DNA of 64,000 bases. It comes from Mucilaginibacter tolerans. Lineage in GTDB: Bacteria > Bacteroidota > Bacteroidia > Sphingobacteriales > Sphingobacteriaceae. The notes under the pieces were generated by a model, which was given only the letters and a program-made list of their open reading frames with translations, was not told where the DNA came from and made no database searches. The first letter of the stretch is position 1. The number at the start of each line of letters is the position of its first letter. A program made the position numbers and the translations under genes. The stretch covers positions 62,001 to 126,000 of the forward strand of contig NZ_JAUMKB010000010.1 of the NCBI RefSeq assembly GCF_030519375.1, read 5' to 3'. Of the stretch, positions 17,869 to 27,077 are shown in pieces.

Positions 17869-20433
17869 ATGAAAATTTTTCTATTAACCGGGGTAGCGCT
17901 GTTGGCTTGCATTGGGCGGGCCGAGACCGCCTTCGGACAGGTTAAAACAGCAAAGCAGTCGCCTGGCAATACTTCTGCTATTGCAACGATAGGGGCATCC
18001 GCTACCCGGTCATTTGATAACGATTGGCTTTTTTCAAGGTTTGGGTTACAGCCTGATGGAGCAACGAAACCCGAACCGCAGGGGTTGGAGCAGGTTGCCC
18101 TGGACGATGCATCCTGGCAAAAACTGGATTTACCACATGACTGGGCAATTCAGGGCCCATTTCGTATAGACCTGGCCGGTGAAACCGGCAAATTGCCGTG
18201 GAAAGGTATTGGCTGGTACCGCAAACATTTTATTATTCCGCAAACCGATCGTGGCAAAAGGATATTTATAGATTTTGACGGGGCAATGGCTTATGCGAAG
18301 GTTTGGCTTAATGGTCATTATCTGGGCACATGGCCCTACGGCTACAGCTCCTTCCGCATGGACTTGACCCCCTATTTGAAATTTGGCGGAAAGAATGTTT
18401 TGGCAGTTAGCCTGAATACGGAGAAATGGGACTCAAGGTGGTATCCAGGCGCCGGTATTTACAGACATGTTTGGTTGGTAAAAACCAACCAGGTGCACGT
18501 CGGGCATTGGGGAACTTCTATTACTACGCCTGAAATTACTAAAAAAGAAGCGAGAGTGAAGTTAGCCATCTCCGTGGATAACCAGGGAACAACACTGGTG
18601 AACGCACAGATCAGTACCAATATCTATGAACTCAGTGCCGGCAATAAACGGGGCGCGATGGTGGCCTCTGTAAAAGGAACAGCAATAAAAATAGGCAGCG
18701 CATCCAGCGTTACGATGAACTCGGAGACCCTTATATCCCATCCTAAACTATGGGATATCGTTTCTCCAAACCGGTATCTTGCTGAAACATCAGTAATGGT
18801 GAACGGGAAAGTGGTGGATTCTTATAATACCCCCTTTGGTATCCGCACCCTTGAGTTTACAGCAGACAAAGGCTTTCTGCTCAATGGCAGACGGGTAGCC
18901 GTACAAGGCACCTGCAACCATCATGACCTGGGGTCACTGGGGGCCGCCGTTAACACCAGTGCGTTAACACGCCAGCTTAAAATACTTAAAGAAATGGGTT
19001 GTAACACATTACGTACCTCCCACAACCCTCCCGCACCTGAATTACTCGAATTAGCAGATCAGATGGGCTTTCTGGTTTGGGACGAAGCCTTCGATTGCTG
19101 GAAACATGGGAAAAAGAAACTCGACTACAATCAACTTTATGATGAGTGGAACGAAAAGGACCTGCAAGCCATGGTCCATCGTGACCGGAACCACCCTTCT
19201 GTATTTATTTGGTCTATTGGTAATGAGGTAATGGATCAGCGGGATGTTGAAATGACTAAGCATCTTGCCGGGGTAGTGCGGGCGGAAGACTCTACGCGTC
19301 CAATTTCCAACGGCTACAACGACCCGGATGGGGGCCGCGAATCCGGCGCTGTTGTCGCATTAGATGTGATGGGGGTCAATTACTTTTTTAGTCAGCAGCC
19401 CAAATGGGACGCAGACCCGCGTTACAAGAACAAGCCTACTATCGGGAGTGAAACATCTTCCTGCGTGTCCTCAAGAGGGGAGTATTTTTGGGATAAGGCG
19501 TATCAGAACTGGCAGATATCCTCCTACGATACTGCAAAACCGGGCTGGGGATGCAGCCCCGATGAACAATTTCGTACCAATGCAAAATTTGCCAACCTTT
19601 TGGGCGAATTCGTCTGGACAGGCTTTGATTGCCTGGGCGAACCAACACCTTATGGCTCTGATGAAACAAACTTGCTAAACTTCAGGAATGATCCCTCAAA
19701 AAAGGCTGAATTGGAAAAGAAGCTGGAGGAAATGAGGAGTCACAACCCGCCTTCACGCAGCAGCTATTTCGGCATCGTTGACCTGGCCGGGTTTCCTAAA
19801 GACAGATTTTATCTGTATCAATCACACTGGAGGCCGGAATTGCCGATGGCACATATCCTGCCGCATTGGAACTGGGCAGAAAAAATCGGAGAAAATATAC
19901 CGGTACACGTTTATACCTCCGGCAACGAGGCGGAGCTGTTTGTCAATGGTAAAAGCATGGGGCGCAGGAAAAAGAAACCTGACACTGATTTTCGCCTGAT
20001 TTGGGATAGCGTAAAATATGAGCCGGGAATTGTTAAAGTCATTGCTTACAAAAACGGGAAGGTGTGGGCTACGGATAGGGTTAAAACTACCGGCGAGGCG
20101 GCAAAACTATCACTCTGTGCCGACAGGTCTGTTATTGGCTCCGATGGCTCCGACCTTGCTTACATCACTGTAAAGGTGGAAGACAAAGAAGGGTTAACCG
20201 TGCCGAGGTCTCATCCTCTGATAAAATTCTCGGTGGACGGGCCCGGCGAAATTGTCTCTACAGACAACGGCGATGCTACCAGTTTTGTATCCTTTCAAAG
20301 CCATGCTCGTCCGGCATTCAACGGTTTGGCATTGGTTGTTGTCCGTGCAAAAAAAGGAAGGAGAGGTAATTTCACCGTGAAGGCAAATAGCGATGGCTTG
20401 GAAAAAGGCAATGTTACAATCGAGTCAAAATAA
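17869..20433 (+). CDS. GH2 family beta-galactosidase, secreted
   Basis: 854 residues with a signal peptide ending near AFGQ. Order of parts: GH2 sugar-binding jelly roll (DLPHDWAIQGPF, GIGWYRKHF, AKVWLNGHYLGTWPYGYSSF), immunoglobulin-like domain, then the TIM barrel with LLNGRRVAVQGTCNHHD and TLRTSHNPPAPELL. The acid/base is Glu453 in WSIGNEV. The nucleophile is probably Glu528 in GSET; the 75-residue gap is close to that between Glu461 and Glu537 of E. coli LacZ. A DUF4982-like and further C-terminal beta domain follow (HVYTSGNEAELFVNGKSMG, then AYITVKVEDKEG). Retaining exo-beta-galactosidase is the most likely activity, although GH2 also includes glucuronidases and mannosidases. It precedes the GH20 gene in the same operon and probably trims beta-galactose from chain ends. 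Confidence 0.9.
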   Translation: MKIFLLTGVALLACIGRAETAFGQVKTAKQSPGNTSAIATIGASATRSFDNDWLFSRFGLQPDGATKPEPQGLEQVALDDASWQKLDLPHDWAIQGPFRIDLAGETGKLPWKGIGWYRKHFIIPQTDRGKRIFIDFDGAMAYAKVWLNGHYLGTWPYGYSSFRMDLTPYLKFGGKNVLAVSLNTEKWDSRWYPGAGIYRHVWLVKTNQVHVGHWGTSITTPEITKKEARVKLAISVDNQGTTLVNAQISTNIYELSAGNKRGAMVASVKGTAIKIGSASSVTMNSETLISHPKLWDIVSPNRYLAETSVMVNGKVVDSYNTPFGIRTLEFTADKGFLLNGRRVAVQGTCNHHDLGSLGAAVNTSALTRQLKILKEMGCNTLRTSHNPPAPELLELADQMGFLVWDEAFDCWKHGKKKLDYNQLYDEWNEKDLQAMVHRDRNHPSVFIWSIGNEVMDQRDVEMTKHLAGVVRAEDSTRPISNGYNDPDGGRESGAVVALDVMGVNYFFSQQPKWDADPRYKNKPTIGSETSSCVSSRGEYFWDKAYQNWQISSYDTAKPGWGCSPDEQFRTNAKFANLLGEFVWTGFDCLGEPTPYGSDETNLLNFRNDPSKKAELEKKLEEMRSHNPPSRSSYFGIVDLAGFPKDRFYLYQSHWRPELPMAHILPHWNWAEKIGENIPVHVYTSGNEAELFVNGKSMGRRKKKPDTDFRLIWDSVKYEPGIVKVIAYKNGKVWATDRVKTTGEAAKLSLCADRSVIGSDGSDLAYITVKVEDKEGLTVPRSHPLIKFSVDGPGEIVSTDNGDATSFVSFQSHARPAFNGLALVVVRAKKGRRGNFTVKANSDGLEKGNVTIESK

Positions 20434-20501
20434 AGCTAAAGCTTGACAATTACCCAATGGTTATTTAAAAATCAACACCTAAGTTCATTTCAATAATCGC
20501 C

Positions 20502-22625
20502 ATGAAAAAAATAATTTCATACGTTACGCTCTTTTTTTTAATGCAATCTGCGCTGCATGCACAGGCGAATGATGTTGCTCCCAACATTATACCGGCCGTT
20601 CGTCAATGGCGGGCAGGTCGTGGCTATTTTATTATCAGTGCCTCAACGGAATTCCGGTTCAGGTCATCCGTTGCAACACAAAGGACCATTACCCTATTCC
20701 GCGAAGACTTAAATACATTGCAGGGCAGAAAACAACACGCCCGCACAAAATTAAAAGGAGCCAAAAATTACATCGTGATAAAGATCACACCTGAACACCA
20801 GGCATCCCAAGTACAAAAGGAATCTTATCAGCTGGAAATAAAACCAGGGCGAATTATTATAAAGGCGAATGATGATGCCGGCGTTTTTTATGCGACCAGG
20901 ACATTGCTGCAATTAATTGAACAGGGCGTTGATAAACGGACTATTCCATGTTATACTATTTCTGACACCCCCGCTTATCGTTTCAGAGGATTTATGCTGG
21001 ATGTTGGGCGCAAATTTTTCCCAATATCGCAATTGAAAGATTACATATGCCGCATGAGTTGGTATAAAATGAATCAATTACAACTGCATTTCAACGACCA
21101 GGCTTTTCACGGTGAACACTACTCGGCGTTTAGGATCGAAAGCAAAACGTACCCTCAACTAACAGCAAAGGATGGATTTTACACGCAGCGGGAAATTAAA
21201 GAATTAATACAATACGCTGCAGAACGGGGTATTAACATCATTCCGGAAATTGACGCGCCCGCCCATGCCATGAGCATTTTGGATATTGCCCCTGAATTAA
21301 AGAATGAGAAACTGCAAGACGGGCAATTAGATGTGTTAAACCCCCAAACCATCAATATGATGGAAAAGATATATGACGAATTTGTACCGTTGTTTCCATC
21401 GCCCTATTTTCACATTGGAACCGACGAATACAGATTTAAAAAAGCGGCAACAACGGAAGATCGCAAGGCTTTTGCGGCTGGCTTTTGTGATTATATCAAC
21501 CATTTCAACAAATACATACGCGGTAAAGGAAAACAGGTGATGATATGGTCAGGATACAACCAAATGGCAGGGTTTACGCCTATTGACAGCAACATCGTAA
21601 TTGATATGTGGTTGGGCAAGGACGCTAAAGAACAGATTAACGAAGGGCATCAAATAATCCACTCCACGGATGAATGGTTATATATTGTTCCGGGCGCAAA
21701 TTATTATGGGGTGGACAACAAATTTTTATATGAAAAATGGATGCCTAATGATTTTGGGCCGAACCAGCAACTCAATCCAGGCGAATCTAATTTATTAGGC
21801 GCGAAGTTACATGTGTGGAATGATCTTGGGCCAATGGGTTTTACTTACCATGAAACGGCGGACGAGATTGCCATAACTTTACCGGTTATAGCCCAGAAAT
21901 TGTGGGGCAACAAAATGTCACTTACTTTTAATGACTTTATAAAAAGGGCTGATCGCTTAAAAAATGTGCCACAGGTGCATGATGCAAGGTTATTGGAGAA
22001 TTCAAAAAGTTCCGATCCCATCATAGACATTGATTTCAAAAAAAATAGTTTACCCGATGCCGTGGATAAGCAATTAATAAAGCTTTTGACGGGTGTTGAC
22101 TCAAAACCGCTGTTGGCGCTTGACAAACATGATTTTGTTCAGTTAAATTTAAAAGCAGATGAACTGGAACAGCCATGGACATTGAGCTTTTGCGTTAAAA
22201 GAATGGACGATAGTGATACAACGATGGTGCTGTTCGAATCTCCCTATGGAACAATTTTCCTGAATCTCAGGGATAAGAAATCCTCAAACGCCGGATTTGG
22301 TATTGCCCGGACTGTTGGTTATAAAGAGTATGCAGGTGATGATGGGGATTTTTACTATCAAATATTTAATCGTGTTATTCCTGTAAATAAATGGACGCAA
22401 GTAACGTTAACCGGCGGCCACAATTCCTGCACCTTGTATATCAATGGCAGCGAAATACAATCTGTTGAAAAGCAGTTCGTATGTCCGCTAAAAACAATTG
22501 GAAGCAATAGCGGTCATCTTTCCGCTTCGGTGTTATTAGCTAATTTAAAGGTATACAGCCGGGTGTTAAATAAGGAAGAAATAAAAGCACTGTCTTTAAA
22601 TTCTGCCCCATTTTTAACAGATTGA
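20502..22625 (+). CDS. GH20 beta-N-acetylhexosaminidase with C-terminal concanavalin-like domain
   Basis: 707 residues; signal peptide ends at LHAQ. An N-terminal GH20b-like domain (residues about 25-150) is followed by the GH20 TIM barrel: FRGFMLDVGRKFFPI, the LHFND strand, EIDAPAHAM and the catalytic FHIGTDEY, in which Asp308 (assists the substrate acetamido group) and Glu309 (acid) form the family pair. From about residue 540 a LamG/concanavalin-A-like domain follows (WTLSFCVKRMDDSD, VNKWTQVTLTGGHNSCTLYING), probably a carbohydrate-binding module. The protein removes terminal GlcNAc or GalNAc from glycan non-reducing ends by substrate-assisted catalysis. It is the last gene of the first PUL. 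Its presence argues for a target with N-acetylhexosamine, such as an N-glycan, mucin-like or microbial glycan, rather than a simple plant cell-wall polymer. Confidence 0.92.
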   Translation: MKKIISYVTLFFLMQSALHAQANDVAPNIIPAVRQWRAGRGYFIISASTEFRFRSSVATQRTITLFREDLNTLQGRKQHARTKLKGAKNYIVIKITPEHQASQVQKESYQLEIKPGRIIIKANDDAGVFYATRTLLQLIEQGVDKRTIPCYTISDTPAYRFRGFMLDVGRKFFPISQLKDYICRMSWYKMNQLQLHFNDQAFHGEHYSAFRIESKTYPQLTAKDGFYTQREIKELIQYAAERGINIIPEIDAPAHAMSILDIAPELKNEKLQDGQLDVLNPQTINMMEKIYDEFVPLFPSPYFHIGTDEYRFKKAATTEDRKAFAAGFCDYINHFNKYIRGKGKQVMIWSGYNQMAGFTPIDSNIVIDMWLGKDAKEQINEGHQIIHSTDEWLYIVPGANYYGVDNKFLYEKWMPNDFGPNQQLNPGESNLLGAKLHVWNDLGPMGFTYHETADEIAITLPVIAQKLWGNKMSLTFNDFIKRADRLKNVPQVHDARLLENSKSSDPIIDIDFKKNSLPDAVDKQLIKLLTGVDSKPLLALDKHDFVQLNLKADELEQPWTLSFCVKRMDDSDTTMVLFESPYGTIFLNLRDKKSSNAGFGIARTVGYKEYAGDDGDFYYQIFNRVIPVNKWTQVTLTGGHNSCTLYINGSEIQSVEKQFVCPLKTIGSNSGHLSASVLLANLKVYSRVLNKEEIKALSLNSAPFLTD

Positions 22626-22788
22626 TTATTGATGCGATAAACCAAAACTGCTTCTTGCTTTTAAAAGCTGTATGGAATGCATAGGAGCCAATAACAATAA
22701 AACGACTGCAATACGGTAAGCTGAATGGTCAAATCATTAAAAGAATAGTATTAAACAAGCTGGGCGTAAGCGACAATTAAATGGTACG

Positions 22789-23052
22789 ATGAAACAAATT
22801 ATATTAACAAGCATTGGCTGGCTCGGTGTGGTTTTGTGCACCACAGGCTATTTATTATTGAGTACAAAAGTGATAAGGGCAGAATCGCGGATTTTTCAGT
22901 TATTGAACATTCTGGGGGGGCTCTGCCTGGTGGCAGTAGCTGTTGATGCTAATGATATGCCAAATGCGGCAGCTAACCTGTTATGGATGTTTATTGGTGT
23001 ATATGCATTGGGGCGTAGATTAAGAACGCAAAGGAATGTTAGAACTGATTGA
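22789..23052 (+). CDS. Small multi-pass membrane protein (CBU_0592-like family)
   Basis: 87 residues with three likely transmembrane segments: about 5-25 (GWLGVVLCTTGYLLL), 38-52 (LLNILGGLCLVAVAV) and 60-77 (AANLLWMFIGVYALG). The pattern GWxG...Y.L then LLN..GG then P...AN..WM.IG matches a widespread family of short inner-membrane proteins known by the Coxiella name CBU_0592, whose function is not established. The last 33 bases overlap the end of the convergent TetR gene on the other strand, so the two transcripts are partly complementary. No enzymatic residues are evident. Confidence 0.75.
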   Translation: MKQIILTSIGWLGVVLCTTGYLLLSTKVIRAESRIFQLLNILGGLCLVAVAVDANDMPNAAANLLWMFIGVYALGRRLRTQRNVRTD

Positions 23053-23646
23053 ACTATCGATCCCCAAAATCTCATAAGCTCTATTCTTATAATATTCAAG
23101 CCGTTCAGCATATGCCTTTTTGTCGCTTTCCAAAGAAAGGTAAAAATAAGCGCCATCTACCAGTACAAAAATCAAATCGGCCGCGGTTTTGGGGGCCGGA
23201 ACATTTATAAGCTGTTTTTCATTACAGTGTTCTATCATTGATGTAAGCGCTTGACGAAGGGAATCGAGTATGAGCTTATATTTCGTTTTAATCTTTTTCT
23301 CTCTGAAAGCCAGAGCATAAAAAGTATAAAATAAGCCATCGTCAAATAACAGGTTCCATTTCTTCGAAAAAAGCATTTCAATCGTTTTCTGTAAGTCTGC
23401 AAGCGAAATGGCTTCGTTACTATTAATCGTGTAGATCAACAGATACCTTTCGAGAATATAATCTATCAGCGCATAGGTAAGATCTTCTTTTGTTTCAAAA
23501 TAATGACTGATCAGGCTCGGGTTTATATCCATCACCTTCGCTATTTTGGCTATCGACGTGTTCTCATAACCCTCCTTTTTGGCAACAGTGTAAAAGGTTT
23601 TTATGATCTCTAGTTGTCTTTTTTCTTTAAGACTTTTTCTGCCCAT
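23020..23646 (-). CDS. TetR/AcrR family transcriptional regulator
   Basis: 208 residues. The N-terminal helix-turn-helix is clear: IIKTFYTVAKKEGYENTSIA followed by the recognition region DINPSLISHYFETKEDL, ending at about residue 60. The C-terminal ligand/dimer domain is all-helical and divergent, so the ligand cannot be named. The gene is transcribed away from the second SusC gene. The 185 bases between its start and the SusC start hold a large palindrome typical of a TetR operator, so it most likely represses itself and the SusC/SusD/phosphatase operon. Start ATG at 23646. Confidence 0.9.
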   Translation of the reverse strand: MGRKSLKEKRQLEIIKTFYTVAKKEGYENTSIAKIAKVMDINPSLISHYFETKEDLTYALIDYILERYLLIYTINSNEAISLADLQKTIEMLFSKKWNLLFDDGLFYTFYALAFREKKIKTKYKLILDSLRQALTSMIEHCNEKQLINVPAPKTAADLIFVLVDGAYFYLSLESDKKAYAERLEYYKNRAYEILGIDSSISSNIPLRS

Positions 23647-23696
23647 GGTTTACGATATGAGGCGACCAAACTACGCAAAAGTACTTTCATAAAAAA

Positions 23697-23734
23697 ATTA
23701 ATAAATTGATTGGTCATTCAATTAATTTATTAAT
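23697..23734. promoter_or_regulatory. Large palindrome between tetR and susC, probable TetR operator
   Basis: Arms 23697-23712 (ATTAATAAATTGATTG) and 23719-23734 (CAATTAATTTATTAAT) match at 15 of 16 positions around a 6-base centre. A further half site ACCAATTAA at 23744-23752 is complementary in sense to TTGATTGGT at 23706-23714, allowing a second, wider pairing. The divergent promoters of the TetR gene and the SusC gene must lie here. Confidence 0.7.
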
Positions 23735-23831
23735 ATTGTGCTAACCAATTAATAACATGCGAATCAGAGCTTTGCCGGGCCTCAGATAGCACGGCATGCG
23801 AAAATCAAACACGTTAAACCTTTATTCAATT

Positions 23832-26800
23832 ATGAAAAGAAAACTACTATTGATCTGCTTCATTTTTTTTGCAGCAAAGGGTTTTGCCCAAAATATCACC
23901 GTAAGGGGTGAAGTTTTGGATGGCCAAACCAAAGGACCCATCCCCTCGGTAAACGTAAGGGTAAAGGGAACAGGCAAGGGTGTCACCACAAATGTAAATG
24001 GCGTTTACTCCCTTGCCAATGTGAATCCAAATGCGATTCTTGTCTTCTCTTTTACGGGGTACAAACAACAAGAGATTGATCTGAACGGGCGCACCCAATT
24101 GAATGTGACCCTTATGCCTGACTACGGTAACCTGAACGAGGTTGTCGTTGTTGGTTTTGGTACAAAGAAAAAAATTGACATCACCGGAGCAATTGATCAG
24201 ATTTCAGGGAAACAGCTGGAGTCACGACCTATTGCCAACGTAGTGCAAGGGTTGCAGGGGCTTAGTCCGGGATTAAACATTACCTACCCCGGAGGCGCGC
24301 CAGGCACGGTGCCAACCATTAATATCAGGGGATTCACCTCTATTAACGGCGGCTCGCCGTTAATCGTAATTGACGGTATCCCGGCAGCCGGCAACGATGA
24401 TATGTTGAGATTGAGCCCTTCAGATATCGCATCCATCTCCATCTTACGTGATGCTGCATCAGCAGCTATTTATGGAGCAAGGGCCTCGTTCGGCGTTATA
24501 CTAATTACCACTAAACAGGGTGTTGCTGGTCATCAAACCATTAGCTACAATGCGCTTACATCGTGGGGAAAGCCAACCGTACTGCCGCAACCGGTCACGG
24601 ATCCTTATATCTACACCAGGGTGCTCGAAACGTCTACAAATAACACACCCTGGACTTATGTGAATTATACCGATGAACAATTCCAATGGGCTAAAGACAG
24701 ATCGGATAATCCATCCCTTGCAGACACCAGGCTAAACCCATCCGATCCAACCAAATGGGATTACATGGGAAGCAACAACTGGTACAAATACTTTTTTAAT
24801 GATGCCAGTTTATCCCAAAACCATACGTTAGCTCTTACAGGTGGCGTCAATGTAAATCAAACACCTTTAACTTATTATTTGTCGGGAGATTATACCAAAG
24901 AAAACGGTCTGAATAAACTTTCACCCGACTACTGGGACCGGTATGGTCTGAGATCAAGGCTGGGATTTTCTCCTTTAAAATGGCTTAAAATAGATAACAA
25001 CCTTAATATTTACCAAACCAAACGTGCGCAGCCGGCAGCCAGCATTACCGATATTTATTACCTGCAGCCAACTGATGTAGCCAAAAACCCGGATGGTACC
25101 TGGGCCAATACCGGCGCCGGAAGGCTGGCAGCCAGCTTGGTTGATGGTGGTGATAATCTTCAGACGATGTTTGGTTTTCAAAACATAGCCAGTGCAACTG
25201 CTACATTTTTAAATGGAGATTTACAGATAAAAGGCGATGCTTCTGTTAAAAGAGAGATGTGGAAGTATCACGCTGATACGAAGCCGTACAGTATTGGATA
25301 TGGGCCAAATGACGTCAGGGATCAGGGCGGTATCGGAAGCGTAACCGAAAATAACAGCTATCTCTATAATAATGCATTCAACCTGTATACCACTTATCAG
25401 AAAACCATAGGCAAACATTTTATCAGCGCAATGATAGGGTATAACGCTGAAGATTATAATTATTCAACAATCGGCGCCTCCAATGGCGGGCTCATATCAT
25501 CGTCATTGCCTTATCTTGCACTTACCAACGGTACTACCCCATCAATAAGTTCACAATATACAGCTTACGCTACTTCCAGTGTTTTTGGCAGGGTAAACTA
25601 CACCTATAAAGGACGTTATATTTTGGAAGGCACAGGCAGGTACGATGGTTCATCACGTTTCCCTTCAGAGCGACGCTGGGGCTTTTTCCCATCGGCGTCA
25701 GCGGCATGGATAGCAAGTAATGAGGATTTTTTTAAACCCCTGACCCCAGCAGTATCTACATTAAAATTGCGCGCATCGTATGGCGATCTGGGTAATCAAA
25801 ATGTGAGCGACTTTGGGTATATACAAACATTACACACCGGTGTGTCACCCTACTTAATAGGAGGGAACAATCAAAGCCCGATTATTAACGGCGCTCCGGC
25901 GTTAACCGTTGACCCTAATTCATATACCTGGGAAAGGGTCTCTACTTTTAACGTGGGTGGAGATATCGGTTTGTTTGATGACAGGTTCCTGGCAGGGTTT
26001 GATTATTATATCCGAAATACTAAGGGCATGCTTACCGCCGGGCAGACATGGCCGGGCGTGCTTGGAACTGCATCACCACAACAAAATGCGGCCGATGTAA
26101 GAACCAAAGGCTGGGAGTTATCAGTAACCTATCAGGACAAATTTATGCTGGCAGAAAAAACCTTTAGTTTTTCTGCCAAGGTGTCCCTGGCCAACTCTGA
26201 TGCCGTAATCACCAAATTCAAAAATGATCAGAATCTTTTTTCTAACTATAGGGTAGGACAGAAGATCGGCGACATATGGGGATTGGTAAGCGATGGTTTT
26301 TTTCAGAATCAGGCGCAAATAAACGCGCTTGATGAATCGGCTATCGTTCCCTGGGGAGCCCTCAATATTGTCCCAGGCTGGCCCAGATATAAAGACCTGA
26401 ACGGGGATGGCAAAATAGAAACAGGCTTAAGTTCGAACGATCCAAAAGATTTGAAAATTATTGGCAACAGTGCTGATCATTATAGCATCGGCACCAATTT
26501 GAATATGAATTGGAATGGCATTGATCTTTCAGTCTTCCTGCAGGGTGTATTAAAAAAGGCTTATTACCCACACCACTATTTGTTTTGGGGCCCCTATCAG
26601 CAGCCTTATGCCAATATATACCCATGGCTTCTTAATTATTATCGTCCAACAGCTGAGACAGCCGCGCAAAGAGCCCAGGATTCGAAATCTTATATTGCAG
26701 CAGGGCTCGCCGATGCCAATACCAATTCTTATTATCCTGTACTGCAGGCATGGCTGGCCGATGCCAATTATGGTGCCGGTTTGGATATCCCACAAACTAA

Positions 26801-27041
26801 GTACCTGTTAAATGCCGCTTATTTAAGAATTAAAAACGTTTCATTGGGTTATTCTTTCCCCGTCAATTTGACAAAACGAGCCGGTATCAGCCGTCTTCGC
26901 ATTTTTGTAAGCGGCGACAATCTTTATGAGTTTTCGGCAATTAAGAAATATATAGATCCTGAGGCCGTCAATCAAGGTTACAGTGCCTGGGCCTATCCAT
27001 TTCAGCGGAAATACGCTATTGGCTTAAACCTGGATCTTTAA
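23832..27041 (+). CDS. SusC/RagA TonB-linked outer membrane receptor (no STN domain)
   Basis: About 1069 residues. The ATG at 23832 is chosen because the signal peptide (MKRKLLLICFIFFAAKGFAQ) begins there; an ATG at 23796 would add 12 residues. A carboxypeptidase-D-like repeat (VRGEVLDGQTKGPIPSVNVRV) leads to the TonB-box region (LNEVVVVGFGTKKKIDITGA), plug (SPLIVIDGIPAAGNDDML, AAIYGARASFGVILIT) and a long barrel. Unlike the first SusC it has no STN domain, so regulation by an anti-sigma factor is not expected; a TetR gene and palindrome lie upstream instead. SusD follows 36 bases later, then two phosphoesterases, which suggests that the imported ligand carries phosphate esters. Confidence 0.96.
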   Translation: MKRKLLLICFIFFAAKGFAQNITVRGEVLDGQTKGPIPSVNVRVKGTGKGVTTNVNGVYSLANVNPNAILVFSFTGYKQQEIDLNGRTQLNVTLMPDYGNLNEVVVVGFGTKKKIDITGAIDQISGKQLESRPIANVVQGLQGLSPGLNITYPGGAPGTVPTINIRGFTSINGGSPLIVIDGIPAAGNDDMLRLSPSDIASISILRDAASAAIYGARASFGVILITTKQGVAGHQTISYNALTSWGKPTVLPQPVTDPYIYTRVLETSTNNTPWTYVNYTDEQFQWAKDRSDNPSLADTRLNPSDPTKWDYMGSNNWYKYFFNDASLSQNHTLALTGGVNVNQTPLTYYLSGDYTKENGLNKLSPDYWDRYGLRSRLGFSPLKWLKIDNNLNIYQTKRAQPAASITDIYYLQPTDVAKNPDGTWANTGAGRLAASLVDGGDNLQTMFGFQNIASATATFLNGDLQIKGDASVKREMWKYHADTKPYSIGYGPNDVRDQGGIGSVTENNSYLYNNAFNLYTTYQKTIGKHFISAMIGYNAEDYNYSTIGASNGGLISSSLPYLALTNGTTPSISSQYTAYATSSVFGRVNYTYKGRYILEGTGRYDGSSRFPSERRWGFFPSASAAWIASNEDFFKPLTPAVSTLKLRASYGDLGNQNVSDFGYIQTLHTGVSPYLIGGNNQSPIINGAPALTVDPNSYTWERVSTFNVGGDIGLFDDRFLAGFDYYIRNTKGMLTAGQTWPGVLGTASPQQNAADVRTKGWELSVTYQDKFMLAEKTFSFSAKVSLANSDAVITKFKNDQNLFSNYRVGQKIGDIWGLVSDGFFQNQAQINALDESAIVPWGALNIVPGWPRYKDLNGDGKIETGLSSNDPKDLKIIGNSADHYSIGTNLNMNWNGIDLSVFLQGVLKKAYYPHHYLFWGPYQQPYANIYPWLLNYYRPTAETAAQRAQDSKSYIAAGLADANTNSYYPVLQAWLADANYGAGLDIPQTKYLLNAAYLRIKNVSLGYSFPVNLTKRAGISRLRIFVSGDNLYEFSAIKKYIDPEAVNQGYSAWAYPFQRKYAIGLNLDL

Positions 27042-27077
27042 TTTTTAAGCGATTTAACAATTATAAAAAAATTAGTC

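Noticed and set aside
22657..22668. Palindrome GCTTTTAAAAGC after the first PUL
   Set aside because: Perfect over 12 bases but AT-rich and without U-tract or matching site elsewhere; chance is likely.
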